Positions 1 through 5,473 of a DNA stretch of 5,505 nucleotides are shown piece by piece. The translations under genes and the position numbers were made by a program. Positions within the stretch are counted from its first letter, which is position 1, and each line of letters opens with the position of its first letter. Source of the stretch: an uncultured Clostridia bacterium (GTDB taxonomy: Bacteria; Bacillota; Clostridia; Oscillospirales; Acutalibacteraceae); contig CAMOTT010000136.1 of assembly GCA_946626015.1 (NCBI GenBank), positions 1 through 5,505 on the forward strand, written 5' to 3'. The notes beneath the pieces were generated by a model. The model worked only from the letters and a program-made list of their open reading frames with translations. It did not search any database and was not told the origin of the DNA.

Positions 1-1
1 C

Positions 2-1285
2 TTTAAGCCGGCGGATGACAAGATAGTGGATATTTCCATATACGACGCTCTGCTGGGAGACATATCCTTTGTGGATGCCGGGGATTACGAATTCTTCCCC
101 GGGGACGTGAGAGGATATGAGCTTGACGAAGAGACCACGGCGGAGCAGATGAGCGGAGAAACTCTCAGCGCCGGGGCGGAAACTACCGCCGTACAGGCAA
201 CGGAAGCAACCTCCGTAACAGCTGCGACCACGCAGGTGACTGCCACGATTGTTGCCGAAAAGGCTACGATCACGGCTGCCACCTCAGCGACTACGGCAAA
301 ACCCGAAACAACCAAACCCGCAACAACTAAATCCGCAACCACAAAACCAACCACTACCAAGCCGACCACCACAAAGTTATCGTCCGTTACCAGTACATCC
401 GCTGTTACCAATGAAGAGAAAACTGACTCCGCGAATAAAGCGCCGGAGCTTGATGTTACCTTTGTTTTTTCCGCCAAGGGTTACGGCCACGGCGTGGGGA
501 TGAGCCAGGATGGAGCCATTGCCTACGCAAAGAACGGCTGGTCATACGATCAGATCCTGCTTCATTACTACCATGGCAGCGGCATATCCATAGCCTCTGA
601 CGGGGTGTTGAGCATACCCTTGACCGTCACCTATGATCTGCGGATCATTCCTGTCAGGGAGTATCTGGTGAGGGTTGCCCTTGCCGAGATAGGGTTCCCG
701 AAGAGCGGTGTGCCGGATGAGGCCTTCAAGGCTCAGGTGGTGGCGATATACACCTACGCCAAGGATAAAAATTTTGTCCTTAAAAAAGACACTCACGCAT
801 ATCTTTCGGATGAAAAATACGCTAAATACATAAAATCCCAAGCGGAGGAAGCTTACATTTACGACCTTGTCGAAAGCGTTTTGGGCAAATATGTTGCCTA
901 TAACGGCAAGGCGGCGTTTACACCGTATTTCGCGAATTCCGCAGGGCTCACAGCGGCTACTGACACCGTATGGGGCGGCACCCCCGGCAGATATCCTTAT
1001 CTTTCCGGCGGCAGAAGGAGCATAGAAAGCCCGGTGACAAGCAAGCTGGAGATCTCCGCCGAAGATTTTAAGGCTAAGGTGGAGGATTATAACGTACATC
1101 ACCCTGAAACAGCCATAACCCTCGGCAAGGATCCCGCGACATGGATCAATATCATCGAAAAGGACAGCGGCGGATATGTTACCAAGATCCGCGTGGGCAA
1201 CAAAGAATTCCGGGGGAGCACCTTCCGTTCCGATATTATGCAGTATTCAATAAAGTCGCACTGCTTTACAGTATCGTTAGCCTGA
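2..1285 (+). CDS. SpoIID/LytB-domain protein with Thr-rich linker (5' end outside window)
   Basis: Probable cell-wall-acting protein; SpoIID is a lytic transglycosylase that cuts glycan strands lacking stem peptides. The frame is open to the left edge, and the GTG at 26 is most likely an internal Val with no ribosome binding site, so the true start lies upstream. Counting that codon as residue 1, residues 1-50 are acidic and unrecognised, about 52-127 are a Thr/Ala-rich linker with a five-residue repeat, and 147-419 are the SpoIID/LytB-like region. Visible motifs are GYGHGVGMSQ (152-161) followed by ILLHYY (177-182), REYL with the presumed catalytic Glu (E221), EAFKAQVVA (232-240), an S-x-G-x-T/W segment (305-316), PYL (324-326) and a closing FRGSTFR...SIKSHCF stretch (395-414). 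In classical SpoIID the GHGVGMSQ segment is at the C-terminus, so the order here is permuted. The long linker suggests an extracellular protein, perhaps not sporulation-specific. The domain is confident; the biological role is inferred. Confidence 0.85.
   Translation, partial: FKPADDKIVDISIYDALLGDISFVDAGDYEFFPGDVRGYELDEETTAEQMSGETLSAGAETTAVQATEATSVTAATTQVTATIVAEKATITAATSATTAKPETTKPATTKSATTKPTTTKPTTTKLSSVTSTSAVTNEEKTDSANKAPELDVTFVFSAKGYGHGVGMSQDGAIAYAKNGWSYDQILLHYYHGSGISIASDGVLSIPLTVTYDLRIIPVREYLVRVALAEIGFPKSGVPDEAFKAQVVAIYTYAKDKNFVLKKDTHAYLSDEKYAKYIKSQAEEAYIYDLVESVLGKYVAYNGKAAFTPYFANSAGLTAATDTVWGGTPGRYPYLSGGRRSIESPVTSKLEISAEDFKAKVEDYNVHHPETAITLGKDPATWINIIEKDSGGYVTKIRVGNKEFRGSTFRSDIMQYSIKSHCFTVSLA
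293..382 (+). repeat. Six-unit pentapeptide (TTKPx) coding repeat
   Basis: Lysines recur at exactly every fifth residue (92, 97, 102, 107, 112, 117, counted from codon 26-28), giving degenerate 15-bp units TAKPE, TTKPA, TTKSA, TTKPT, TTKPT, TTKLS. The DNA units differ at synonymous sites, so the period is clearer in protein than in DNA. Thr/Pro/Lys linkers like this join domains in secreted proteins and are potential O-glycosylation regions in Gram-positive surface proteins; glycosylation here is inference. The repeat also produces a spurious long open frame on the minus strand. Confidence 0.85.
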
Positions 1286-1339
1286 TAGTTCTCAAGTTGG
1301 GGCTGTCGCATTTAGCGAATAACAAAAATAAATAAAGGG

Positions 1340-1384
1340 AAAGAGTTTCTCTTCCGAAAATTTTTCGGAAAAGAAGCTCTTTTT
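1340..1384 (+). terminator. Strong intrinsic terminator after the SpoIID-like gene
   Basis: The arms 1340-1359 and 1363-1382 form a 20-bp stem with one U-G wobble and one C-A mismatch, a very short loop at 1360-1362, and a T-run at 1380-1384. It lies 55 nt past the stop at 1285 and inside the 1299-1517 inverted-repeat segment, so the transposon-like segment appears to supply, or to have captured, the gene's terminator. Confidence 0.8.
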
Positions 1385-1436
1385 ACTTGCATATATATTC
1401 AAAATGTTTGTTATGACAGTAAAAATTATTTTTTTT

Positions 1437-1492
1437 ACCGTTTTTTCGCCCTACGGAGTATCTGCATACGCCTGTCGGACGAAGAAAACGGT
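1437..1492. other. Large imperfect hairpin inside the inverted-repeat element
   Basis: ACCGTTTTTTCG at 1437-1448 pairs with CGAAGAAAACGGT at 1480-1492, with a bulged G at 1484. CC (1449-1450) can pair with GG (1477-1478). An inner hairpin at 1455-1472 contains GTAT (1458-1461) pairing with ATAC (1466-1469), with GG and CC outside an A-G mismatch. No T-run follows, so it is not an obvious terminator. It could be a structural part of a MITE or a small structured RNA; function unknown. Confidence 0.45.
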
Positions 1493-1554
1493 GTCTTCAT
1501 CTAAATGCGACAACCCCTTTCTTTTAATTTTTTAATACAAATAAAATAATAGGG

Positions 1555-1583
1555 TTGAATTTTTTATGGCGATTTGGTAAAAT
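1555..1583 (+). promoter_or_regulatory. Sigma-A promoter with extended -10 for the secreted hydrolase
   Basis: The -35 is TTGAAT (1555-1560), followed by a 17-nt spacer and the -10 TAAAAT (1578-1583). TGG immediately precedes the -10, giving an extended TGn-type element. AT-rich sequence upstream (1521-1550) could act as an UP element. The predicted transcription start is about 1590, leaving a leader of roughly 55 nt before the ATG at 1646. Confidence 0.7.
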
Positions 1584-1592
1584 AATTTTTAG

Positions 1593-1617
1593 AAACAATT
1601 ATTATCCAATAATGTTT
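1593..1617 (+). other. 5'-terminal mRNA stem-loop
   Basis: AAAC (1593-1596) pairs with GTTT (1614-1617) and ATTATT (1598-1603) with AATAAT (1608-1613), with A1597 bulged and loop ATCC (1604-1607). It starts within a few nucleotides of the predicted transcription start and ends 13 nt before the GGAGG at 1631-1635, leaving the ribosome binding site free. Such positions suit an mRNA-stabilising 5' hairpin; an operator for a DNA-binding protein is the alternative. Confidence 0.45.
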
Positions 1618-1645
1618 CGTATATTTTTACGGAGGATGATTTAAA

Positions 1646-2746
1646 ATGAAAAAGCATCTCAAGAAAATCGTTTCCCTGACTTTGACGCTGATTCTTGCTT
1701 GCTCTCTCGGCGCTGTTGCTTTTGCGAGAGAGGCTCCCGCGAGCGGCACGTTCAAGATGATGAACTTCAATGTTGCGGGCCTGCCCGATTACAACATGCT
1801 CTTCGGTCAGAAGGGTCGTGACGTTGGCGGCGCACAGACGATCATCGGCGGAAAAATCACAGACGTGAACGCTGAGATGGTAATGGTTCAGGAGGACTTC
1901 AATTACCACGCAAAGCTTGAATCCGCTATCACAGGTTACAAGTACACAACGAAGCATTCAGGCGGTATCCCTGTAGGCGACGGCTTGAACGCATTCTCAA
2001 AGTACCCCATCTACAATGTGGAGAGATACGAGTGGAGAACCCGTGCCGGCGTTATGGATGACGGTTCCGACGAACTCACCCCCAAGGGCATCCTGCACTG
2101 TGTCGCTGAGATCTCTGAAAATGTCTATATAGACCTTTACGATATCCATGCCGACGCTTACGGCGGAGCGGCTTCCATCGCTGCGCGCAAGGATAACTTC
2201 AAGCAGGTCGCAGAGCTTATCAATGGCAGAAAGATCGATCGTCCCGTTATCGTTACAGGCGACTTCAACGCCATGATCGAGGGCAGCGGCAACGACGGAC
2301 TTTCCGAGTCCCTCATCGACGGCTGCGGCCTCAAGGATGCCTGGGTAGAGCTTTACAATAACGGCAACTACAACGATTTCAGCACATACATCAACCAGTA
2401 CGGCAACAGCTGGGACGCAAAGTACGGCGTATGGGATTCCATTGAGCGTTTCCTTTATAAGGACGGCGGCGGAATTAAATTGGACGTCACTTCATACAAG
2501 CTTGAGAAGTACGAGGATGAGACTCTTGGCGAGCTTTCCGATCACTGCGCGGCTATAGCTACGTTTGAGTACACCGAGATCGCTCCCGCAAGCAACATCG
2601 GCGATGAGCTTTACAAAGAGGTTCCCAATTACTTCCTCAGCTTTGTAAGAAAGGTTTACAACTTCATGCACGCTCTTAACAGAATAATCGCAAACTGGAG
2701 CGATGTCGTTGCTTTCCTTAAGGGTGGCCCCGGCCAGGTTTTATAA
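1646..2746 (+). CDS. Secreted endonuclease/exonuclease/phosphatase-fold hydrolase
   Basis: A 366-residue exported metal-dependent phosphoesterase of the EEP (DNase I-like) superfamily. Residues 1-27 are a signal peptide: Lys-rich start, hydrophobic core, AFA before the likely cut. A weak lipobox-like ILAC at 16-19 makes a lipoprotein possible but less likely. EEP motifs appear in order: NFNV with N42, QED with E83 (metal ligand), DIHAD with catalytic-type H168, GDFN at 205-208, and SDH at 298-300. Substrate cannot be read from these; nuclease, sphingomyelinase/phospholipase C-like and sugar-phosphate activities are all possible. Residues 311-366, after the fold, form an aromatic and basic, probably helical tail I do not recognise. 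The ATG has GGAGG 10 nt upstream (1631-1635). It has its own promoter and terminator, so it is probably transcribed alone. Ile codons are mostly ATC and Phe codons mostly TTC, unlike the ATA-rich ATPase downstream, suggesting high expression. Family confident; substrate unknown. Confidence 0.85.
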   Translation: MKKHLKKIVSLTLTLILACSLGAVAFAREAPASGTFKMMNFNVAGLPDYNMLFGQKGRDVGGAQTIIGGKITDVNAEMVMVQEDFNYHAKLESAITGYKYTTKHSGGIPVGDGLNAFSKYPIYNVERYEWRTRAGVMDDGSDELTPKGILHCVAEISENVYIDLYDIHADAYGGAASIAARKDNFKQVAELINGRKIDRPVIVTGDFNAMIEGSGNDGLSESLIDGCGLKDAWVELYNNGNYNDFSTYINQYGNSWDAKYGVWDSIERFLYKDGGGIKLDVTSYKLEKYEDETLGELSDHCAAIATFEYTEIAPASNIGDELYKEVPNYFLSFVRKVYNFMHALNRIIANWSDVVAFLKGGPGQVL

Positions 2747-2780
2747 TCCCTTGATCATTATAATTACAAATTAAATAGTC

Positions 2781-2817
2781 AGATACCTGATCGTGAGAGC
2801 GGTCAGGTATCTTTTTT
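2781..2817 (+). terminator. Intrinsic terminator after the secreted hydrolase
   Basis: AGATACCTGA (2781-2790) pairs perfectly with TCAGGTATCT (2803-2812). The stem extends inward by a U-G, a C-G and a G-C pair to a TGAGAG loop (2794-2799), 13 pairs in all, and a T-run (2812-2817) follows. It insulates the metal operon that starts about 50 bp further on. Confidence 0.92.
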
Positions 2818-2863
2818 ATATCCGGCAACTGTGACGGAAATTAAAAAATTTTTTTAAATCATC

Positions 2864-2892
2864 TTGACAAAGGGCAAATAACATGATAACAT
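2864..2892 (+). promoter_or_regulatory. Sigma-A promoter of the metal-resistance operon
   Basis: A perfect -35 TTGACA (2864-2869), a 17-nt spacer and the -10 TAACAT (2887-2892). An A/T tract at 2841-2857 lies just upstream of the -35 and could serve as an UP element. The last three bases of the -10 are inside the operator palindrome, as expected for repression by blocking RNA polymerase. Confidence 0.75.
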
Positions 2893-2911
2893 ATGAACAA
2901 CAATTCATATG
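2890..2911. promoter_or_regulatory. ArsR/SmtB-type operator
   Basis: CATATGAA (2890-2897) and TTCATATG (2904-2911) are perfect 8-bp inverted repeats around CAACAA. The TGAAC-N-TTCA core resembles operators of Zn/Cd-responsive ArsR-family repressors such as CzrA, SmtB and CadC. It overlaps the -10 and ends 15 bp before the start of the repressor gene, so the operon should be autoregulated. Confidence 0.8.
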
Positions 2912-2917
2912 AAAGGA
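2912..2917 (+). promoter_or_regulatory. Ribosome binding site fixing the repressor start at 2927
   Basis: AAAGGA ends 9 nt before the ATG at 2927. An in-frame ATG at 2909 lies inside the operator arm, has no Shine-Dalgarno sequence upstream and would translate through this site, so 2927 is the better start. Confidence 0.75.
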
Positions 2918-2926
2918 TGTGCAAAT

Positions 2927-3286
2927 ATGAGTGAAGAGAAAATTCAGGAATGCAAGTGTGAACACGATCACATTGGTTTTGTTGATATGGTAAAGCATGA
3001 TATGCCGGCAGATGAGCATTTGTATGATCTGGCGGATCTTTTCAAGGTGTTTGGCGACACTACAAGGATAAAAATACTGTACGTTCTTTTTGAGTCCGAT
3101 ATGTGCGTGTGCGATATTGCCGATTCTCTTGGCATGACGCAATCCGCCATATCACATCAGCTTAAGGTGCTCAAGCAGAGCAAGTTGATAAGCAACAGGC
3201 GGGACGGAAAGAGTATAATATATTATCTTGCGGATGACCATGTGCGCACCATAATCGGTATGGGCATGGATCACATATTGGAATGA
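2927..3286 (+). CDS. cadC: ArsR/SmtB-family metal-sensing repressor (CadC-like)
   Basis: A 119-residue winged-helix repressor expected to leave its operator when it binds Zn, Cd or Pb. The helix-turn-helix spans about 60-86, with the recognition helix near TQSAISHQLKVLKQ (71-84), and the wing is RRDGKSIIYYL (91-101). Two metal sites are visible. The alpha3N type comprises C9 and C11 in the N-terminal CKCEHDH segment plus C60 and C62 in the MCVCDI helix. The alpha5 type comprises D103, H105, H116 and E119, with spacing matching the D-x-H...H-x-x-E set of SmtB. Having both resembles CadC, hence the symbol by analogy. Cys ligands favour Cd/Pb sensing and the alpha5 site favours Zn. It is first in the operon, with its operator over its own -10, and a 40-bp gap to the next gene. 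Family is near certain; the exact metal is inferred. Confidence 0.92.
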   Translation: MSEEKIQECKCEHDHIGFVDMVKHDMPADEHLYDLADLFKVFGDTTRIKILYVLFESDMCVCDIADSLGMTQSAISHQLKVLKQSKLISNRRDGKSIIYYLADDHVRTIIGMGMDHILE

Positions 3287-3326
3287 TCAACGCTTTCAAA
3301 TAAAAAGCTGAAAGGGGATTTAAATT

Positions 3327-3542
3327 ATGAAAAAGGTATTTAAAGTAGAGGGTCTTGACTGCGCAAACTGCGCGGCAAAAATGGAGGAAAAAATCAACAA
3401 GCTTGATGGCGTCAAGTCAGCGTCAGTGAGCTTTGTCATGCAGAAAATAACGATAGAGACCGTTGATGACAACATGGACGAAATAATGAAACAGGTGGTT
3501 AAGATCTGCAGAAAGATCGAGCCCGATTTTGAACTTTGCTGA
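3327..3542 (+). CDS. Free-standing heavy-metal-associated (HMA) domain protein
   Basis: A 71-residue single HMA domain with the ferredoxin-like beta-alpha-beta-beta-alpha-beta length. The metal loop is GLDCANC at residues 9-15, with C12 and C15 as ligands. The Asp before the first Cys is typical of Zn/Cd/Pb-type HMA domains (as in ZntA) rather than the MxCxxC of copper chaperones. Two more Cys at 61 and 71, the last being the C-terminal residue, could add ligands. The ribosome binding site AAAGGGGA (3311-3318) is well placed before the ATG. The ATPase gene follows within about 32 nt and lacks its own N-terminal HMA domain, so this protein probably does that domain's job in trans, delivering or sensing metal at the pump. 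An old split of an HMA-ATPase fusion is equally possible. Confidence 0.88.
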   Translation: MKKVFKVEGLDCANCAAKMEEKINKLDGVKSASVSFVMQKITIETVDDNMDEIMKQVVKICRKIEPDFELC

Positions 3543-3561
3543 ATATAAATAAAAGCGTTCC

Positions 3562-3569
3562 GGGGTGAT
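3562..3569 (+). promoter_or_regulatory. Ribosome binding site fixing the ATPase start at GTG 3575
   Basis: GGGGTGAT closely matches the Shine-Dalgarno sequence GGAGGTGAT. It sits 5 nt before GTG 3575. The longer in-frame TTG start at 3569 shares its first base with the end of this site and is too close to be used. Confidence 0.7.
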
Positions 3570-3574
3570 TGACC

Positions 3575-5446
3575 GTGTCAAAGAAGCAAAAAAAGAATTT
3601 GATAAGGATAATCGTAAGCGCCGCGCTGCTTGTCTGCCTGATGATCGCGGATAAACTTGCAGACGGGGTAAACGGTTATATTAAGCTCGGTCTTTTTCTT
3701 GCTGTCTATCTGCTGATAGGCTGCGATGTGCTTTCCTCCGCAGCAAGGAACATCATAAGAGGCCAGGTGTTCGATGAGAATTTTCTTATGACCATAGCCA
3801 CTGTAGGCGCTATGTTTACCGGGGAGTACCCGGAGGGCGTCGCCGTCATGCTGTTCTATCAGGTGGGCGAGTGGTTCCAGAAATACGCCGTGGGCAAGAG
3901 CAGAAAATCCATAACCGAGCTTATGGATATAAGACCGGACTACGCAAATGTTATAAGAGACGGCGCTGTTGTTACCGTCAGCCCGGAGGAGGTGGAGCCC
4001 GGGGAGACGATATCCATAGCTCCCGGGGAAAAGATCCCCCTTGACTGTGTTATTACACAGGGCAGCACAACGGTGAATTGCTCCGCCCTTACAGGGGAAT
4101 CCCTGCCAAGATCGGCAACGGTGGGGGAGGAGCTGATAAGCGGCTCCATAAACCTGAGCGGACTCGTCAGGGCTGAGGTGAAATGTGAGTTTGCCCAGTC
4201 AACGGTTTCAAAAATTCTGGATATGGTGGAAAATTCCGCCGCCAAAAAAGCAAAGTCCGAGGCCTTCATCACAAGGTTTGCCCGTTATTATACCCCTGCC
4301 GTCGTTGCTTCGGCGGTTCTGTTGGCTGTTATCGCTCCGCTTTTCTTTAACGGAGTGTGGTCGGAGTGGATACACAGGGCGCTTATCTTCCTTGTGGTTT
4401 CCTGTCCCTGCGCGCTGGTCATATCGGTTCCGCTGTCCTTTTTCGGCGGCATAGGCGGCGCCTCCAGACACGGTATTCTTGTAAAAGGCGCGAACTATCT
4501 CGAGGCCTTGTCAAAGGTCAGCACAGTGGTTTTTGACAAGACAGGTACCCTTACAAAGGGCGTGTTTTACGTTACGGCGGTACATCCCGAAAAGATCTCC
4601 GATAAAGATCTGCTGAAGTTTGCCGCCTACGCGGAGAGCTATTCAAAGCACCCCATAGCGGAGTCCATCAAAAGGGAATACGGCAAAGAGATTGATGCAA
4701 ACAGGATAAAAGCGATAGAAGAGCTCCCCGGTATGGGCGTTAAAGCCGAATTGGGGGAGGTCACGATCCACGTGGGCAACACTAAGCTTATGGACAGCAT
4801 AGGTTCAGACTGGCACGAATGCCACCACAACGGTACGGTGGGACATATTGCCGTAAACGGAGAGTATATGGGTCATATAGCTATATCGGACGTTGTAAAA
4901 GAGGATTCCGAAGCTTGTGTAAAGGCGATAAAAAAACTTGGAGTTGAAAAAACCGTCATCCTTACAGGCGATTCTCAAAAAGTTGCCAACGCTGTAGGAA
5001 AAGAGCTTGCGATAGACGAAGTTTATTCCCAGCTCATGCCCGGGGATAAGGTTGAAATAGTTGAACGCCTGCTGAATGAAAAAAACAAAAACAGCAGCCT
5101 TGTGTTTGTGGGGGACGGAATAAACGACGCCCCGGTTATAAGCAGAGCCGATGTGGGCATGGCAATGGGAGCCTTGGGCTCTGACGCGGCGATAGAGTCG
5201 GCGGATATCGTACTGATGGACGACAAGCCGTCAAAGCTTGCCACGGCAATAAGAATTTCCAAGAAAACAATGGGCATAGTAAGGCAGAACATTGTTTTTG
5301 CCCTTGCTGTCAAGGCCCTTGTGCTGATACTGGGCGCTTTGGGCATAGCCGGTATGTGGCTGGCGGTGTTTGCGGATGTCGGCGTGTCCGTGATCGCCAT
5401 TCTCAACGCCATGAGAGCGATGAAAATAAAAAATGCGGATCTTTAA
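3575..5446 (+). CDS. cadA: P1B-type heavy-metal (Zn/Cd/Pb) efflux ATPase
   Basis: Membrane ATPase that exports divalent soft-metal cations at the cost of ATP; 623 residues from GTG 3575. Hydrophobic segments lie near 10-26, 35-50, 68-82, 86-100, 240-257, 267-290, 571-590 and 592-612, the eight-helix P1B layout. Signature residues are all intact: TGES (173-176) in the actuator domain, the CPC metal site (277-279) in helix 6, DKTGT with phosphorylated D321, the P1B-specific SKHP (357-360), LTGDS (463-467) and GDGINDAP (513-520). K580 in helix 7 and the D-x-G at D601 in helix 8 match the ZntA-type Zn/Cd/Pb subgroup, not copper pumps. No N-terminal metal-binding domain is present; the preceding HMA gene supplies one separately. 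A His/Cys-bearing stretch WHECHH (413-418) sits in the nucleotide-binding region. Isoleucine ATA codons are common. The symbol is by analogy; zntA would be equally fair. Confidence 0.95.
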   Translation: MSKKQKKNLIRIIVSAALLVCLMIADKLADGVNGYIKLGLFLAVYLLIGCDVLSSAARNIIRGQVFDENFLMTIATVGAMFTGEYPEGVAVMLFYQVGEWFQKYAVGKSRKSITELMDIRPDYANVIRDGAVVTVSPEEVEPGETISIAPGEKIPLDCVITQGSTTVNCSALTGESLPRSATVGEELISGSINLSGLVRAEVKCEFAQSTVSKILDMVENSAAKKAKSEAFITRFARYYTPAVVASAVLLAVIAPLFFNGVWSEWIHRALIFLVVSCPCALVISVPLSFFGGIGGASRHGILVKGANYLEALSKVSTVVFDKTGTLTKGVFYVTAVHPEKISDKDLLKFAAYAESYSKHPIAESIKREYGKEIDANRIKAIEELPGMGVKAELGEVTIHVGNTKLMDSIGSDWHECHHNGTVGHIAVNGEYMGHIAISDVVKEDSEACVKAIKKLGVEKTVILTGDSQKVANAVGKELAIDEVYSQLMPGDKVEIVERLLNEKNKNSSLVFVGDGINDAPVISRADVGMAMGALGSDAAIESADIVLMDDKPSKLATAIRISKKTMGIVRQNIVFALAVKALVLILGALGIAGMWLAVFADVGVSVIAILNAMRAMKIKNADL

Positions 5447-5473
5447 ATATGCCACGGAAAGAAAGGTGGGTAT

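Larger units (their letters stand above)
1299..1517. mobile_element. Candidate MITE or IS remnant with 17-bp terminal inverted repeats
   Basis: GGGGCTGTCGCATTTAG at 1299-1315 is repeated in inverted orientation as CTAAATGCGACAACCCC at 1501-1517, with 16 of 17 positions matching. The two ends bound 219 bp that hold no plausible gene but contain two large hairpins. The left end starts 13 bp after the SpoIID-like stop codon. G-rich ends containing CTGTCGCA recall termini of some Firmicute insertion sequences (IS1182-like, from memory and unverified). I see no clear target-site duplication: the flanks read CTCAAGTT and TTTCTTTT. It could be a non-autonomous element, a relic of an IS that lost its transposase, or simply two arms of a long-range RNA structure. 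Confidence 0.5.

Noticed and set aside
26..28. GTG as the start of the SpoIID-like gene
   Set aside because: The frame is open back to base 2, there is no ribosome binding site, and no signal peptide follows; it reads better as an internal Val of a gene starting outside the window.
85..477. Long minus-strand open frame rich in Val and Ala
   Set aside because: It is the reverse complement of the Thr/Ala-rich linker; low-complexity ACC/ACA codons naturally give a stop-free opposite strand.
542..1102. 186-codon minus-strand open frame
   Set aside because: It lies wholly opposite conserved SpoIID motifs, and its translation shows no recognisable domain.
1419..1438. GTAAAAA...TTTTTAC hairpin as a second terminator
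   Set aside because: A 7-bp AT-only-type stem with one G-C pair is too weak, and a much stronger terminator lies just upstream at 1340-1384.
1589..1957. Minus-strand frame overlapping the hydrolase promoter and 5' end
   Set aside because: It lies opposite a well-supported signal peptide and EEP motifs, with no ribosome binding site evidence or domain of its own.
2909..2926. Upstream ATG start for the ArsR-type repressor
   Set aside because: It lies within the operator arm and has no ribosome binding site; the AAAGGA at 2912-2917 serves the ATG at 2927.
3569..3574. TTG start for the ATPase
   Set aside because: It overlaps the last base of the GGGGTGAT ribosome binding site; GTG at 3575 has proper spacing.
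5023..5412. 129-codon minus-strand frame opposite the ATPase C-terminal region
   Set aside because: It is opposite GDGINDAP and the last membrane helices, which are strongly conserved; it is a shadow frame.
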